A DNA stretch of 64,000 bases from Spirochaetae bacterium HGW-Spirochaetae-2 (GTDB lineage: Bacteria > Spirochaetota > Spirochaetia > Sphaerochaetales > Sphaerochaetaceae), in assembly GCA_002839355.1 (NCBI GenBank), contig PGXW01000012.1, forward strand, positions 1-64,000, given 5' to 3'. Positions within the stretch are counted from its first letter, which is position 1, and the number at the start of each line of letters is the position of its first letter. Both the position numbers and the translations under genes were made by a program. The notes below the pieces were generated by a model that ran no database searches, had not been told where the DNA came from, and saw nothing but the letters and a program-made list of their open reading frames with translations. Shown here one piece after another: positions 17,718 to 27,806 of this stretch.

Positions 17718-18815
17718 ATGGATGTCAAAATCACAATAAGTGAAGCAGTTAAAAAATATGGCGATTTCGTTGCCATTCCAGATTTGTCTTTGGAAATCCA
17801 TCCAGGTGAGTTCTTCACTCTTTTGGGTCCTTCAGGTTGTGGAAAGACGACTCTGCTCAGAATGATTGCAGGATTCAATTCAATCGAAGGTGGAAAGTTC
17901 TATTTTGGTGATCGTCTGATAAACGACTTTAACCCAGCAAAGAGAAATATCGGGATGGTGTTCCAGAACTATGCAATCTTTCCACATCTTACAGTAAGAA
18001 AGAATGTTGCTTTTGGACTTAAGAACAAGAAGCTTCCAAAAGCCCAGGTGATGAGCAAGACAGAAGAGATGATGTCACTAATGAAAATTGGTGAGTATGC
18101 TGATCGTCTTCCCGAGAAACTTTCAGGTGGACAGCAGCAGCGTGTAGCCCTTGCTAGGGCACTGGCTATTGAACCAGAGGTTCTTCTAATGGATGAGCCG
18201 CTCTCGAACCTAGATGCAAAGCTTAGGGTTGAGATGCGTACCGTAATCAAGGAAATTCAGAATAGACTAGGAATCACTACAGTCTATGTCACCCATGACC
18301 AGGAAGAAGCAATGGCTGTATCTGACAGGATAGCAGTTATGAATCGTGGTGTAATTCTGCAGATAGGAACACCAAAGGTACTCTATCAGAGACCTGCGAA
18401 CAAATTCGTGGCTACCTTCATTGGAAGAACTAATCTCTTTAATGCAGTTATCAGAAAGCATGGCGATGGTATGCACATAGTCTTTGGTAACGGATACACC
18501 GTCCCTATGACAAATCTCATCAATGTTGAGGAAGGGCAGAATGTTATTGTCTCGGTTCGTCCTGAAGAACTTGTAATTGTTGGTAACAGTTCAGCTGACA
18601 AAACGAACTGCCTTGTAGGAATGGTTCTCTATAGCACATTCCTTGGTCTCAATACTCATTATGTTGTAGAGCTAGAAAACGGATTGAGGGTAGAAATCAT
18701 ACAAGAGTCCCAGATTGATGATATCATCGAGAACGGAACAAAAATCAGAATGGTCGTCAAGGTCGAGAAAATCAATGTCTTCACAGAAGACGGCAAAAAG
18801 ACCTTGGTCAAGTGA
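17718..18815 (+). CDS. ABC transporter ATP-binding protein (FbpC/PotA-like)
   Basis: A 365-residue ATPase. Walker A is GPSGCGKTT, the signature is LSGGQQQRVALARAL, Walker B is VLLMDEPLSNLDAKLR, and the switch is TVYVTHDQEEAM. A C-terminal TOBE-type domain (from about residue 240) is present. It energises the permease encoded next and the binding protein encoded upstream. It overlaps no neighbour; the permease begins 7 bases after its stop. Confidence 0.9.
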   Translation: MDVKITISEAVKKYGDFVAIPDLSLEIHPGEFFTLLGPSGCGKTTLLRMIAGFNSIEGGKFYFGDRLINDFNPAKRNIGMVFQNYAIFPHLTVRKNVAFGLKNKKLPKAQVMSKTEEMMSLMKIGEYADRLPEKLSGGQQQRVALARALAIEPEVLLMDEPLSNLDAKLRVEMRTVIKEIQNRLGITTVYVTHDQEEAMAVSDRIAVMNRGVILQIGTPKVLYQRPANKFVATFIGRTNLFNAVIRKHGDGMHIVFGNGYTVPMTNLINVEEGQNVIVSVRPEELVIVGNSSADKTNCLVGMVLYSTFLGLNTHYVVELENGLRVEIIQESQIDDIIENGTKIRMVVKVEKINVFTEDGKKTLVK

Positions 18816-18822
18816 GGATGGG

Positions 18823-20481
18823 ATGATTAAGAAAGTTAAAATCGATTTCTGGGTCATAACCACACTAATATTACTTGGGCTGTATTTACTTTTCATGGTA
18901 TATCCACTTTACAAGGTAGTAAACCAGTCGGTCATTGATGAGGAGACAGGAAGGCTGACCTTAAGATATTTCATAAAGTTTTTTGGACAGGCCTACTATT
19001 CAAGAACCTTGCTCAACAGTTTCAAGGTTGCAACTGCCACATGTACAATCTCTCTTATTCTTGGAGTGCCTCTTGCATATCTCTACAACATGTACGAAAT
19101 CAAAGGAAGAAAGCTTCTCCAGATGCTGATCATCCTTTCTTCCATGTCAGCTCCATTCATTGGAGCCTACGCATGGGTTAAGCTTCTTGGACGTGCTGGA
19201 GTAATTACAGTGGCTATCAAGGCCGTCACGGGGATAACGATTCCAAATATTTATGGTTTCAACGGAATCTTGCTTGTTCTGTCTCTCAAGTTATTTCCGT
19301 TAGTCTTCCTATACGTTTCAAGTGCAATGAAAAATTTGGACAACTCACTTCTTGAAGCTTCGGTAAACATGGGTGTTAGCGGAATGAAGAGATTCCTCAC
19401 AGTTGTACTTCCACTTTGCATGCCGTCGATTCTTGCGGCTGTCCTCATGGTCTTCATGAGAGCAATTGCAGATTTCGGAACTCCTTTGATGATTGGAGAA
19501 GGATACACGACATTCCCTGTGATCATCTACAATGAGTATGTAGGTGAGGTCGGAACCAATCATCATTTTGCAGCTGCAATTGCAGTTATCGCAATTCTGA
19601 TTACAATGTTGTTTTTCTTTGTCCAGCGGTATCTGACAAATAGGAACAGATTCTCAATGAGCGCAATGAATCATGTTGAGAGAAAGAAGAGCAAGCCTTT
19701 TGCAAGCTTCTTCATCCACCTTTATGGCTATGGGCTTGTTGCGATTGCACTTCTTCCTCAGGTATATCTCATTTATCTCTCATTTAGAAAAACAAATCCT
19801 GGGGGAGAGGTTTTCCAGAAAGGATTTTCCTTGGATAGTTATTACCATATTTTTGACAGAATGGGGAGCGCAATCTGGAACACAATTAGGATCTGTGGTT
19901 CTGCACTTGTTCTGATCATATTCCTGGCAATTCTCATCTCCTATCTCACAGTCAGGCGCAGAAATTTCCTGAATGCGACTATTGATACCCTTTCAATGGT
20001 ACCTTATGTCATTCCGGGTTCCGTTGTGGGTATCGCGCTGATTCTTGCTTTCAATAACAGGTATATTCCTCTTGTAGGAACTGCTACAATTATTATTGTC
20101 GCTATGTGCATTCGAAGAATCCCGTACACAATTAGGTCATCTGTTGCCATTCTCTCCCAGATACCATTGTCAATTGATGAGGCCGCCGAATCACTTGGAG
20201 CTGGGAAGTTCAAGACACTTGTGAAAGTCACTGTTCCGATGATGTTCAATGGTATCTTTGCAGGAGCCATCATGAGCTGGGTTACTCTCATTACAGAGCT
20301 GTCATCATCATTGCTACTCTACTCCTTTAGAACGAAGACCCTAAATATTGCAGTCTACCAGGCTGTAGGTAATGGTACTGACGGAAGAGCCAGTGCCCTC
20401 GCAGCGATTGTTACGGTATTTACAGTACTATCTTTGGTCTTGTTCAACAAAATATCCAAAGATGGAGAAATCATGATGTGA
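18823..20481 (+). CDS. ABC transporter permease, two fused membrane domains (FbpB-like)
   Basis: A 552-residue protein with about 12 membrane segments and two copies of the permease domain, as in FbpB/AfuB. Coupling-loop motifs are EASVNMGVSGMKRFLTVVLP in the first half and EAAESLGAGKFKTLVKVTVP in the second. The frame is open further upstream but overlaps the ATPase; ATG 18823 follows GAGGATGGG. It completes the three-gene transporter. Confidence 0.9.
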   Translation: MIKKVKIDFWVITTLILLGLYLLFMVYPLYKVVNQSVIDEETGRLTLRYFIKFFGQAYYSRTLLNSFKVATATCTISLILGVPLAYLYNMYEIKGRKLLQMLIILSSMSAPFIGAYAWVKLLGRAGVITVAIKAVTGITIPNIYGFNGILLVLSLKLFPLVFLYVSSAMKNLDNSLLEASVNMGVSGMKRFLTVVLPLCMPSILAAVLMVFMRAIADFGTPLMIGEGYTTFPVIIYNEYVGEVGTNHHFAAAIAVIAILITMLFFFVQRYLTNRNRFSMSAMNHVERKKSKPFASFFIHLYGYGLVAIALLPQVYLIYLSFRKTNPGGEVFQKGFSLDSYYHIFDRMGSAIWNTIRICGSALVLIIFLAILISYLTVRRRNFLNATIDTLSMVPYVIPGSVVGIALILAFNNRYIPLVGTATIIIVAMCIRRIPYTIRSSVAILSQIPLSIDEAAESLGAGKFKTLVKVTVPMMFNGIFAGAIMSWVTLITELSSSLLLYSFRTKTLNIAVYQAVGNGTDGRASALAAIVTVFTVLSLVLFNKISKDGEIMM

Positions 20482-20675
20482 TGATACTACCTGTAAGACC
20501 ATCGCATAATTCTATCGATTGGGGCCGTCACAAAATTAATTTATTTGATGAAATGTAATTGGCATATGCCAAGTATGTAAGTGATGACCACGACAGTGTG
20601 ATAAAAATCTGACGCGGGTTGCACTTCAACTTTATTTCTTTCTCCTATAGAGTGAGAGGCGTGGGGGAGATAGAT

Positions 20676-20876
20676 ATGGATGGTAAGATACGAGCTGATA
20701 TACACGCTGGACTGGAAGTGCTTATTGTCCTCAAGCAGGACCAAGCCACCGGTACTACCACCAAAGGTGTGGTCAAGGACATCCTGACAAACTCCAGCAT
20801 GCATCCGCACGGTATCAAGGTCCGTCTTGAGAGTGGTGAAGTAGGGCGGGTGAAGGAGATTCTATCACGGACATAA
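20676..20876 (+). CDS. YwbE family protein
   Basis: A 66-residue cytoplasmic protein of the YwbE family (function unknown). Family text is visible: [19 protein letters not shown] followed by [12 protein letters not shown] and [23 protein letters not shown] 20676 follows GGGGGAGA. The reading frame continues upstream but without family features. The gene overlaps the open frame of the VF530-like gene. Confidence 0.82.
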   Translation: MDGKIRADIHAGLEVLIVLKQDQATGTTTKGVVKDILTNSSMHPHGIKVRLESGEVGRVKEILSRT

Positions 20877-21121
20877 CCACTTCAACTACACAAAAGAACA
20901 ACCCCCTCCATGGCATAACGCTGGAGAAATTGCTTCTGCGCCTAGTCGATTACTACGGCTGGGAAGCGTTGTTCGACATGCTGCCGCTACAATGCTTCTA
21001 TAACGACCCCAGCATCAAATCCAGCTTGAAGTTCCTACGCAAGAACCTTTGGGCGCGGACAAAGCTGGAGAATATCTTCCTGGACCTTGAATTTACCCTG
21101 AACGAGGAATCGAGGCATTAG
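20864..21121 (+). CDS. VF530-family DNA-binding protein with unclear start codon
   Basis: A small protein of the VF530 family, recognised by [20 protein letters not shown] and [18 protein letters not shown]. The conserved N-terminus lies upstream of the only TTG (20930). In the open frame from 20840 to 20930 there is no ATG, GTG or TTG; ATC at 20864 lies 6 bases after AAGGAG and is the chosen start, with ATA 20873 and CTG 20921 as alternatives. A -1 frameshift from ywbE could also make a fusion. Confidence 0.7.
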   Translation: MTDITTSTTQKNNPLHGITLEKLLLRLVDYYGWEALFDMLPLQCFYNDPSIKSSLKFLRKNLWARTKLENIFLDLEFTLNEESRH

Positions 21122-21253
21122 TGGTACCGCAGCAGCGGTAGGCTGAAAAAGCTGGATATTTTTCTTTATATGCGAAGACTCAAGGATACACCCTTTGGTA
21201 CAGTTGCATTGCAGAACATAACCGATTAGCTTTCTGTGGATCCCAATAACAAC

Positions 21254-21279
21254 AAAACTCCCTGCATTGCAAGGAGTTT
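21254..21279 (-). terminator. Terminator of the tRNA(CAT) gene
   Basis: On the minus strand AAACTCC and GGAGTTT form a stem around about 10 bases and are followed by TTGTTGTT. It lies just downstream of the tRNA at 21286-21359. Confidence 0.6.
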
Positions 21280-21283
21280 CTGT

Positions 21284-21359
<76 letters not shown>

Positions 21360-21507
21360 GACTTTGGTGATAATACGGATAAAGTCCGATGCTGTCAACA
21401 TTCCGGGTGGTAGATAACGCATAATCCTCTACTCCCGTTGAGTATCGCGCACATAATACCTGCGTTCTTGTCAGGTCAAATAACCTAGTGGTGACAAGCC
21501 TGGAGTT

Positions 21508-22149
21508 TCATAAAAATGGGTTGGTGTCGCTTCGCAGCAGGACATCCTTGAACCCGAGGCTTTCCAGTATCTTCAAGCTCGACTCCTTCTCCCGTTCGGG
21601 GATCCAACGCAGCGAGAGACGTATCAGGGACTCCTGGGCAACCTCGACAGAGGGGCGGAACCCGATTGAATGGAACTTCTCGAAGAGCTGCAGGACTGTC
21701 TTGGTGTTGGAGAACGTTCCGAGTTGCACACGGTACCATCCGGTATCGCCAGGACGGTTGTACTTCGATTCGGGCACAGCCGGCTCGTACAGGATCTCCA
21801 GTTCCACTGGTATTATTCCCTTCTCGTACATATCGAGCGCCCGGGCAGCGGCAGGAGTCAGGTCAATGATGCGGCCATCGACAAACGGACCACGGTCGTT
21901 TATACGGACATCGACCGACAAACCGTTGTTCACATCGTGAACACGCACTATGGTACCGAATTTCAGGTTCTTATGGGCTGCGGTTAGGGCAGTCGGATCG
22001 AACTGCTCTCCATTGGCCGTCAAGGGCCCGTTCGGATCGCTGTCGTACCATGAGGCGATACCCTGTTCGCGGGGAGCCTCGGCAAAGAGGGAAATACCGG
22101 GAACCAGGAGGAACACCGCCAGGAGCACCATCGCCACAATCTGTTTCAT
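21508..22149 (-). CDS. rlpA: RlpA-like septal ring lytic transglycosylase with SPOR domain
   Basis: A 213-residue exported protein. A signal peptide (residues 1-23, ending SLFAEA) precedes a double-psi barrel domain with GIASWYDSDPNGPLTANGE and VRINDRGPFVDGRIIDLTPAAA, the RlpA hallmark with catalytic Asp region. A C-terminal SPOR-like domain (from about residue 135, GWYRVQLGTFSN) binds denuded peptidoglycan at division sites. Divergent from lysS, with only about 110 bases between them. Confidence 0.85.
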   Translation of the reverse strand: MKQIVAMVLLAVFLLVPGISLFAEAPREQGIASWYDSDPNGPLTANGEQFDPTALTAAHKNLKFGTIVRVHDVNNGLSVDVRINDRGPFVDGRIIDLTPAAARALDMYEKGIIPVELEILYEPAVPESKYNRPGDTGWYRVQLGTFSNTKTVLQLFEKFHSIGFRPSVEVAQESLIRLSLRWIPEREKESSLKILESLGFKDVLLRSDTNPFL

Positions 22150-22261
22150 ACGACAATTATATGCACATCTGGATGAAATGGAAAGGAAACGGGTAGGGAA
22201 TCGGCAGAAATTGTACCTCCAGTCTTGTCACCACTACACAGTACCCGCTATAATCGCCCCC

Positions 22262-23839
22262 ATGAACAATCAATCCATATCTTTACATTGGGCGGATATA
22301 TACGCCGACAAGATCATCCGCGAGAAAGGCCCGAAGGACCTCTACACCTGCGCCTCCGGCATAACCCCCTCGGGGACCGTACACATAGGAAACTTCCGCG
22401 AGATCATCTCCGTGGAACTCATCGTGCGCGCATTGCGCGACAAAGGCCAGAAGGTCCGCTTCATCTACTCCTGGGACGACTACGACGTATTCCGAAAAGT
22501 CCCCAAGAACATGCCGAACCCGGAATTGCTCGCTACCTTCCTGCGCAAGCCCATCACCCTCGTTCCCGACACGACCGGCGCCTACTCCAACTACGCCGAA
22601 GCGAACGAGAAGGCCGTCGAGCACCTGCTGCCCGTTGTCGGCATAGAACCCGAATACCTGTACCAGGCCAAGCGGTACCGCGCATCGGACTACGCACAAG
22701 GCATGCGAACCGCACTCGAACACAAGGACGAGATCAAAGCCCTTTTGGACAAGTACCGGACCTCCCCGCTACCCGACGACTGGTTCCCCATATCGGTCTT
22801 CAGCAACTTCACCGGCAAGGACACCACCACCATCCTCTCCTGGGACGGCGAGTGGGGCGTCACCTACCGGGACGACGAAACCGGCGAGACCGAAACCATC
22901 GACCTGCGCACCACCAGTGCCGCGAAACTCCCGTGGAGAATCGACTGGCCCATGCGTTGGGCCTATGAAGGCGTCGACTTCGAACCGGCGGGCAAGGACC
23001 ACCACAGCGAAGGCGGCTCGTTCGACACCTCCAAGCACATCGTCGAAGTCTTCGGTGCACAACCACCGGTCTCTTTCCAGTATGACTTCATCAGCATCAA
23101 GGGCCGCGGCGGCAAGATATCATCATCATCGGGAGAAGTCGTCAGCCTTCCCGACGTCCTCGAAGTCTACACCCCGGAAGTGACCCGCTACCTTTTCGTC
23201 GGCACACGGCCGAACACCGAGTTCGCCATCTCCTTCGACCTCGACGTGCTCAAGATATACGAAGACTACGACACCTCCGAACGCATCTATTTCGGCGTCC
23301 AGGAAGCCAACGAAAAGCGCAAGGCCAAGGAAAGCCGCATCTACGAACTGTCGCAGGTGAAGGATATCCCGACCGAGATCTCCTACCAGATACCCTTCCG
23401 CCACCTCTGCAACCTGTTGCAGATCAACAGCGGGGACATCGAAGCGGTCATAGCGAGCCTGCCCGACGTGACACCGGGACAGACCGAACGGCTCAGACAA
23501 CGCTGCGTCTGCGCATGGAGGTGGATATCGACCTTCTCGCCGGAGGAATTCCGTTGGGTGCTCCTCGGCGAAAACGATCCGCTCATGGAATTGGACGATA
23601 CCGCCAAGAAAGCCATTGCCGAACTGCACGAAGCGGTGACCCGCCTCGACGATTTCGACGAGAAGCAACTCAGCGAAGAAATCTATGCGATCGCGAACCG
23701 TTGCGAGATTGCGGCTCCCGAACTGTTCAAGGTGGCCTACGGCGTACTGATCGGTAAGGAACGCGGGCCGAAACTCGCCGGATTCATCAAGACCTGTGGA
23801 CAAAAAAAGGTACAGCCCATACTCGAGCGGTACCTGTAG
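22262..23839 (+). CDS. lysS: Class I lysyl-tRNA synthetase (archaeal type)
   Basis: A 525-residue synthetase that charges tRNA-Lys with lysine. It is the class I form found in archaea, spirochaetes and some alpha-proteobacteria. The HIGH-type motif lies in TPSGTVHIGNFRE (residues about 35-47) and the KMSKS-type loop in GGKISSSSGE. ATG 22262 is chosen because MNNQSISLHWADIYADKI starts the family alignment; the frame is open upstream but overlaps rlpA. This form supports a spirochaetal origin for the window. Confidence 0.92.
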   Translation: MNNQSISLHWADIYADKIIREKGPKDLYTCASGITPSGTVHIGNFREIISVELIVRALRDKGQKVRFIYSWDDYDVFRKVPKNMPNPELLATFLRKPITLVPDTTGAYSNYAEANEKAVEHLLPVVGIEPEYLYQAKRYRASDYAQGMRTALEHKDEIKALLDKYRTSPLPDDWFPISVFSNFTGKDTTTILSWDGEWGVTYRDDETGETETIDLRTTSAAKLPWRIDWPMRWAYEGVDFEPAGKDHHSEGGSFDTSKHIVEVFGAQPPVSFQYDFISIKGRGGKISSSSGEVVSLPDVLEVYTPEVTRYLFVGTRPNTEFAISFDLDVLKIYEDYDTSERIYFGVQEANEKRKAKESRIYELSQVKDIPTEISYQIPFRHLCNLLQINSGDIEAVIASLPDVTPGQTERLRQRCVCAWRWISTFSPEEFRWVLLGENDPLMELDDTAKKAIAELHEAVTRLDDFDEKQLSEEIYAIANRCEIAAPELFKVAYGVLIGKERGPKLAGFIKTCGQKKVQPILERYL

Positions 23840-23863
23840 GATTGAATAACTTGATTTGGTGAA

Positions 23864-24745
23864 CTAGGAAAGGATCCTATCCAAGACGATACGGTTCTTC
23901 CGCCATTTCGGTTGGGCCTTCACCCGGAGGTCCAACTGCACCTTCTTGCCGGGAAACAACTGCCGGATCTCCTTGAAGGAGGCCTGGCGGATTTTTTTTA
24001 TCCCCTCGCCACCGCGACCCACTACTATGCCCTTCTGGGTCTCGCGCTCCACGATGATGAATGCCCTGACCCATATCGACTCCGCCTCGGCGGCATACTC
24101 GAGGTCGGCGACCTCGACATAGATCGCATGGGGAATCTCATCGGTCACACTGGTGATCGCCTTCTCCCGGATGATCTCCGAGATGCGGAATTCCAGTGGC
24201 TGGTCGGTATAGGTATCCTCGGGGTAGAGCAATTCACCCTCGGGTGCGAGCTTGAACAATTCGATCAACACCTCGTCGACTCCGGTATCGTCCTTGGCGG
24301 ACAACTCCAGGATGGTCGCGGCGGGGAATGCCGCGCTGAGATAGGCCCTCGTTTCGGCAATCTCGGTCGGTTTGGCGATATCCTGCTTGTTGATGGCGAT
24401 GACCAACGGAATCTTCACCGTGAGCAACAGGTCGACTATGGACTGCTCCTCAGCCCCGGCGCTGCGCTTGGGATCGACAAGGTAGAGTATCGCATCGGAA
24501 TCCTGCAACGACGAACGGGTCGTCTCCTGCAGGCGCAAGTTCATTTTCTGTTCGCTCACATGGTAGCCCGGCGTGTCGGTGAGGATCAGTTGTCCTCTCT
24601 GGTCGGTGAAGATCGCACGTATCGCATTGCGTGTCGTCTGGGGAGTTGCGGCGGTGATGGATACCTTGCGTTCGCAAATGGTATTCACCAAAGTTGATTT
24701 TCCTGAGGATGGTCGGCCGATTATGGCAACTGTGGCACATTTCAT
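23864..24745 (-). CDS. era: GTPase Era
   Basis: A 293-residue essential GTPase for 30S ribosome maturation and 16S rRNA 3' end processing. G1 is GRPSSGKST, G3 is DTPGYH, G4 is NKQD. A C-terminal KH domain carries VVGRGGEGIKKIRQAS. The chosen start ATG 24745 (MKCATVAIIGRPSSGK) fits family length. The frame continues 66 bases upstream without homology. Convergent with lysS. Confidence 0.93.
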   Translation of the reverse strand: MKCATVAIIGRPSSGKSTLVNTICERKVSITAATPQTTRNAIRAIFTDQRGQLILTDTPGYHVSEQKMNLRLQETTRSSLQDSDAILYLVDPKRSAGAEEQSIVDLLLTVKIPLVIAINKQDIAKPTEIAETRAYLSAAFPAATILELSAKDDTGVDEVLIELFKLAPEGELLYPEDTYTDQPLEFRISEIIREKAITSVTDEIPHAIYVEVADLEYAAEAESIWVRAFIIVERETQKGIVVGRGGEGIKKIRQASFKEIRQLFPGKKVQLDLRVKAQPKWRKNRIVLDRILS

Positions 24746-24871
24746 ATAGAGAATATAGACTGCCCCCGATGAAGAGTAAACAGGTCGACAACCCATGCTA
24801 TGGCTTTTCATTTCCCCGATTGTTCCGTATACTTTACAACTCAGAGACTTACCGATGATTTGGAGATACCA

Positions 24872-25441
24872 ATGGCAGAAACCGAAAAGAAAGACAACGC
24901 CCCCGATATAGTATCGGACAAGTACTTGCAGACCCGCTCGATCATGTTGTCGGGAGAGATCGACAAGGAGAGCGCGGAGAAGGTCATCAAGCAGATGCTG
25001 ATCCTGGAAGCGGAGAACGACGAGCCCATCAAGATATTCATCAACTCCCCAGGTGGCGATGTGGAAGCCGGCTTCGCAATCTTCGACATGGCCAGATTCA
25101 TCAAGAACGATGTCTATATGATCGGTATGGGACTGGTTGCCAGCGCAGCCACCCTGGTCCTGCTCGCGGTTCCCGCCGAACGGCGGATCGCACTACCGAA
25201 CTCCAGCTATCTCATCCATCAGCCTATGAGCCGCATGGAAGGTGTCGCCACCGATATCGAGATCTATGCCAGGCAACTCGAGAAGACCCGCGACCGTTTG
25301 AACACGATCATAAGCAGCCAGACCGGACAATCGATAGACGTGGTGAAAGCCGATACCGACCGGGACCATTGGCTCGATGCCGACGAGGCGGTCGCATACG
25401 GCCTGGTCAGCAAGGTTGTGGAGAACAGAGGGGAGATCTGA
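24872..25441 (+). CDS. clpP: ATP-dependent Clp protease proteolytic subunit
   Basis: A 189-residue serine protease subunit that forms the ClpP tetradecamer. Catalytic residues are placed by GLVASAATLV (Ser), SSYLIHQPM (His) and a downstream Asp in ADTDRDHW. INSPGGDVEAGFAIFD is the conserved substrate-groove region. The usual GMAASMG is GLVASAA, so it is a somewhat diverged paralogue. ATG 24872 has GGAG about 9 bases upstream. No clpX is adjacent. Confidence 0.88.
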   Translation: MAETEKKDNAPDIVSDKYLQTRSIMLSGEIDKESAEKVIKQMLILEAENDEPIKIFINSPGGDVEAGFAIFDMARFIKNDVYMIGMGLVASAATLVLLAVPAERRIALPNSSYLIHQPMSRMEGVATDIEIYARQLEKTRDRLNTIISSQTGQSIDVVKADTDRDHWLDADEAVAYGLVSKVVENRGEI

Positions 25442-25499
25442 AAACCTCCCGCTCGCAGAGCTGCTGGTGCCGGCAGAAACTTGAGGTGGGATAGCGGTA

Positions 25500-27713
25500 A
25501 TGGTTCGGACAAAATATCTATCTGAAGCGGAGAAGAAGACGGGTCAAGTGAGACTGTACCATTCGGAAGTCTACAACGGCCTCGGCTTCAGCATGCTCGG
25601 AGATACCATCGTCTATATCCTTGCCGTACAGTTCGGGGCCGGCAACATTGCCTTGGGGTATATCGCCTCGGCCATGTATATCGTCGGCATGATCCTTCCG
25701 CTCATGTCCCGTGTCTTCCGTAACCGGAACGTGGTGAAGGTGCAGACCGTCACCTGGATCCTGCGGGGGCTGGTGTGCCTGCTGTACCTGCCGTTGCTGT
25801 GGGTCAAGGGCTCGGTCGCCGTTTTCCTGCTGCTGTTCGTGTACACCCTGTTCTGCTGCTTCCGCCTGCTTGGCGTAGTGCTTTACGACTACACGTTCAA
25901 GACCATCACCTCAAACCGCACGCGGGGACGGGTGATCGGAAACACCAATGTCGCCTTCCAGTCGTCCACCATCATCGCCAAGTTCCTCAACTTCATCGTG
26001 ACCTCCATCGAACGGCTGTCGGGTGTCATCGGACTGGTGGGACTACAGATGATCGGCGTGGTCACCAATACCATCGCCGCATACCACTTGTCCAAGATCC
26101 CTTGCCGCACCACTATCGAATACAAGAAGGGCCGCACCATCTTCGTCATCTTCAAGGAGGCCATGGCCGATCGCGATTCGCGCATCAGGTTGATGGTCTA
26201 CTGGACCTATATGACTGTTACGGTCGTGTTGGGCATGAGTGTGGCCTTCCTGACGAAGGAAGTCGGCCTGCAATCCAACATCATCTTCCTCTATACCACC
26301 GGAGTGAGCCTGGCGGTCGTCTTCTCGGGCAGCTTCTGCAAGTTCTTCAGCGACAAGCTGGGAAGCCGGCCGTTGATCATAGCCAACGGGTTCGGCCTGC
26401 TCGCCAGCATAGTCGGGTGGATCGCCGTTCCGCTCTCCGCCCAGATCCTATGGTTCTTTATTTTGGGATTCCTCACCAACTTCTTCCTGGGAGTCGTCAA
26501 TATCCTTATCCGACGCATGGTCGCAACGGTCATACCCGACGATGAAGGGGTGGGCTTCAACTCCATGGTCAACTTCGTCATCGCCTTCCTCGCCCTGTTC
26601 AGCGGACTTGCCGGTGGAGCCTTGGCGACCGAGGGGCTACGCATCCCCCATGAACTGCACCTGGGTGGAATCCGTTTGGGCAATTCCTACATATTGACGT
26701 TCCTGTTGGCACTGCTGCTATCGACCTTCGGTGTCATCTTCTCCGGAGCCTTGCGGGAAAAGGGTAGCTACTCCACCAAGGATGCGACGCAGATAATGTT
26801 CTCGTTGCACGGCATACGTGCATTCATCGACATCGATCGGCTGGATAAGGCCACCGATCCGATCAAACGCAAGTCGCTGCTCTTGAGCTTGGGGACCAAC
26901 CTGACAGGAGTCGCAACTGGTGAGATACGCAGCACGTTGGCATCGCCATTCTCCGACGACAAGGCGGAGGTGATCCGTGGGCTGTTCGACCGTCCGCGCC
27001 CTTCGTTGACCGACGACCTGATCAAGGATGCCTTCGATACCGACTCCTACACCCAGATCGAATCGATATTCGCCCTCGGTGCGCTCACCCACAATGAGAA
27101 GGCCGAGAAAGCCCTGGTCTACCTGCTCGAGCACGGGTCGAACCTGACCCGATCGACCGCGGCCAAATCGCTCGCCCGAGTGACGCGCAATGCCCGCTAC
27201 CTGTCCCGGGTCGAATCAATCAGTGACCTGGCGGTGAATATCCGCGAGGAGCTGAATTTCCTTGTGGCCAGGAACATCATGGACAAGGAGGGAAAATTCC
27301 TTGCCGAACTGTTCCTAGCGGCACGCAAGGGCATGGGACCCTCCTTCCGCCAGACCCGCTATGCCGTGTTGGCCCATTTCATGAAATTCTCCCCCTCGTT
27401 GGCCGAGCTGTATGAACAGAAGAATCTCGACAAGGACGATTACCTCTCCGAGTTCCTCGAAGAGGCGCGCGATGTCGTCGAGATCGACCAGCAGCGTTCC
27501 GCCATTGAGAGTGCGTTCGAACACCGCGAGTGGTCCCGTATCTGGGCCATGTGCTTTTCCATGACCCGCAACCTTGCTTTCCGCGATTCGCGCATGAAGT
27601 ACCTCTATCATGCGATGCTCGAGGCCCAGACCATGCCCCGTGCGCAGACCGACGGTGACGATGCCCTGGCGGCGCTCTATTTCTCCTACCAGCTGAAGAA
27701 GAATTGTGACTGA
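25500..27713 (+). CDS. MFS-like transporter fused to a soluble helical-repeat domain
   Basis: A 737-residue protein. Residues 1 to about 420 hold roughly 12 hydrophobic segments in MFS layout (GLGFSMLGDTIVYI at the start, LGSRPLIIANGFGLLASI mid-way). From about residue 430 to the end is a soluble, mostly helical domain with HEAT-like repeats (IESIFALGALTHNEKAEKA, LTRSTAAKSLARV). Function is unknown. Its start is close behind clpP. The soluble tail is cytoplasmic by topology and could sense or dock a partner. Confidence 0.72.
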   Translation: MVRTKYLSEAEKKTGQVRLYHSEVYNGLGFSMLGDTIVYILAVQFGAGNIALGYIASAMYIVGMILPLMSRVFRNRNVVKVQTVTWILRGLVCLLYLPLLWVKGSVAVFLLLFVYTLFCCFRLLGVVLYDYTFKTITSNRTRGRVIGNTNVAFQSSTIIAKFLNFIVTSIERLSGVIGLVGLQMIGVVTNTIAAYHLSKIPCRTTIEYKKGRTIFVIFKEAMADRDSRIRLMVYWTYMTVTVVLGMSVAFLTKEVGLQSNIIFLYTTGVSLAVVFSGSFCKFFSDKLGSRPLIIANGFGLLASIVGWIAVPLSAQILWFFILGFLTNFFLGVVNILIRRMVATVIPDDEGVGFNSMVNFVIAFLALFSGLAGGALATEGLRIPHELHLGGIRLGNSYILTFLLALLLSTFGVIFSGALREKGSYSTKDATQIMFSLHGIRAFIDIDRLDKATDPIKRKSLLLSLGTNLTGVATGEIRSTLASPFSDDKAEVIRGLFDRPRPSLTDDLIKDAFDTDSYTQIESIFALGALTHNEKAEKALVYLLEHGSNLTRSTAAKSLARVTRNARYLSRVESISDLAVNIREELNFLVARNIMDKEGKFLAELFLAARKGMGPSFRQTRYAVLAHFMKFSPSLAELYEQKNLDKDDYLSEFLEEARDVVEIDQQRSAIESAFEHREWSRIWAMCFSMTRNLAFRDSRMKYLYHAMLEAQTMPRAQTDGDDALAALYFSYQLKKNCD

Positions 27714-27806
27714 GAACTTCCTGAAAACAACCCCATGACCACACCACCTTGAAGCAGAACCCGGATTCCTGCGGTATGTCTTGCATATACCTGGAGGGAG
27801 GTCGGA

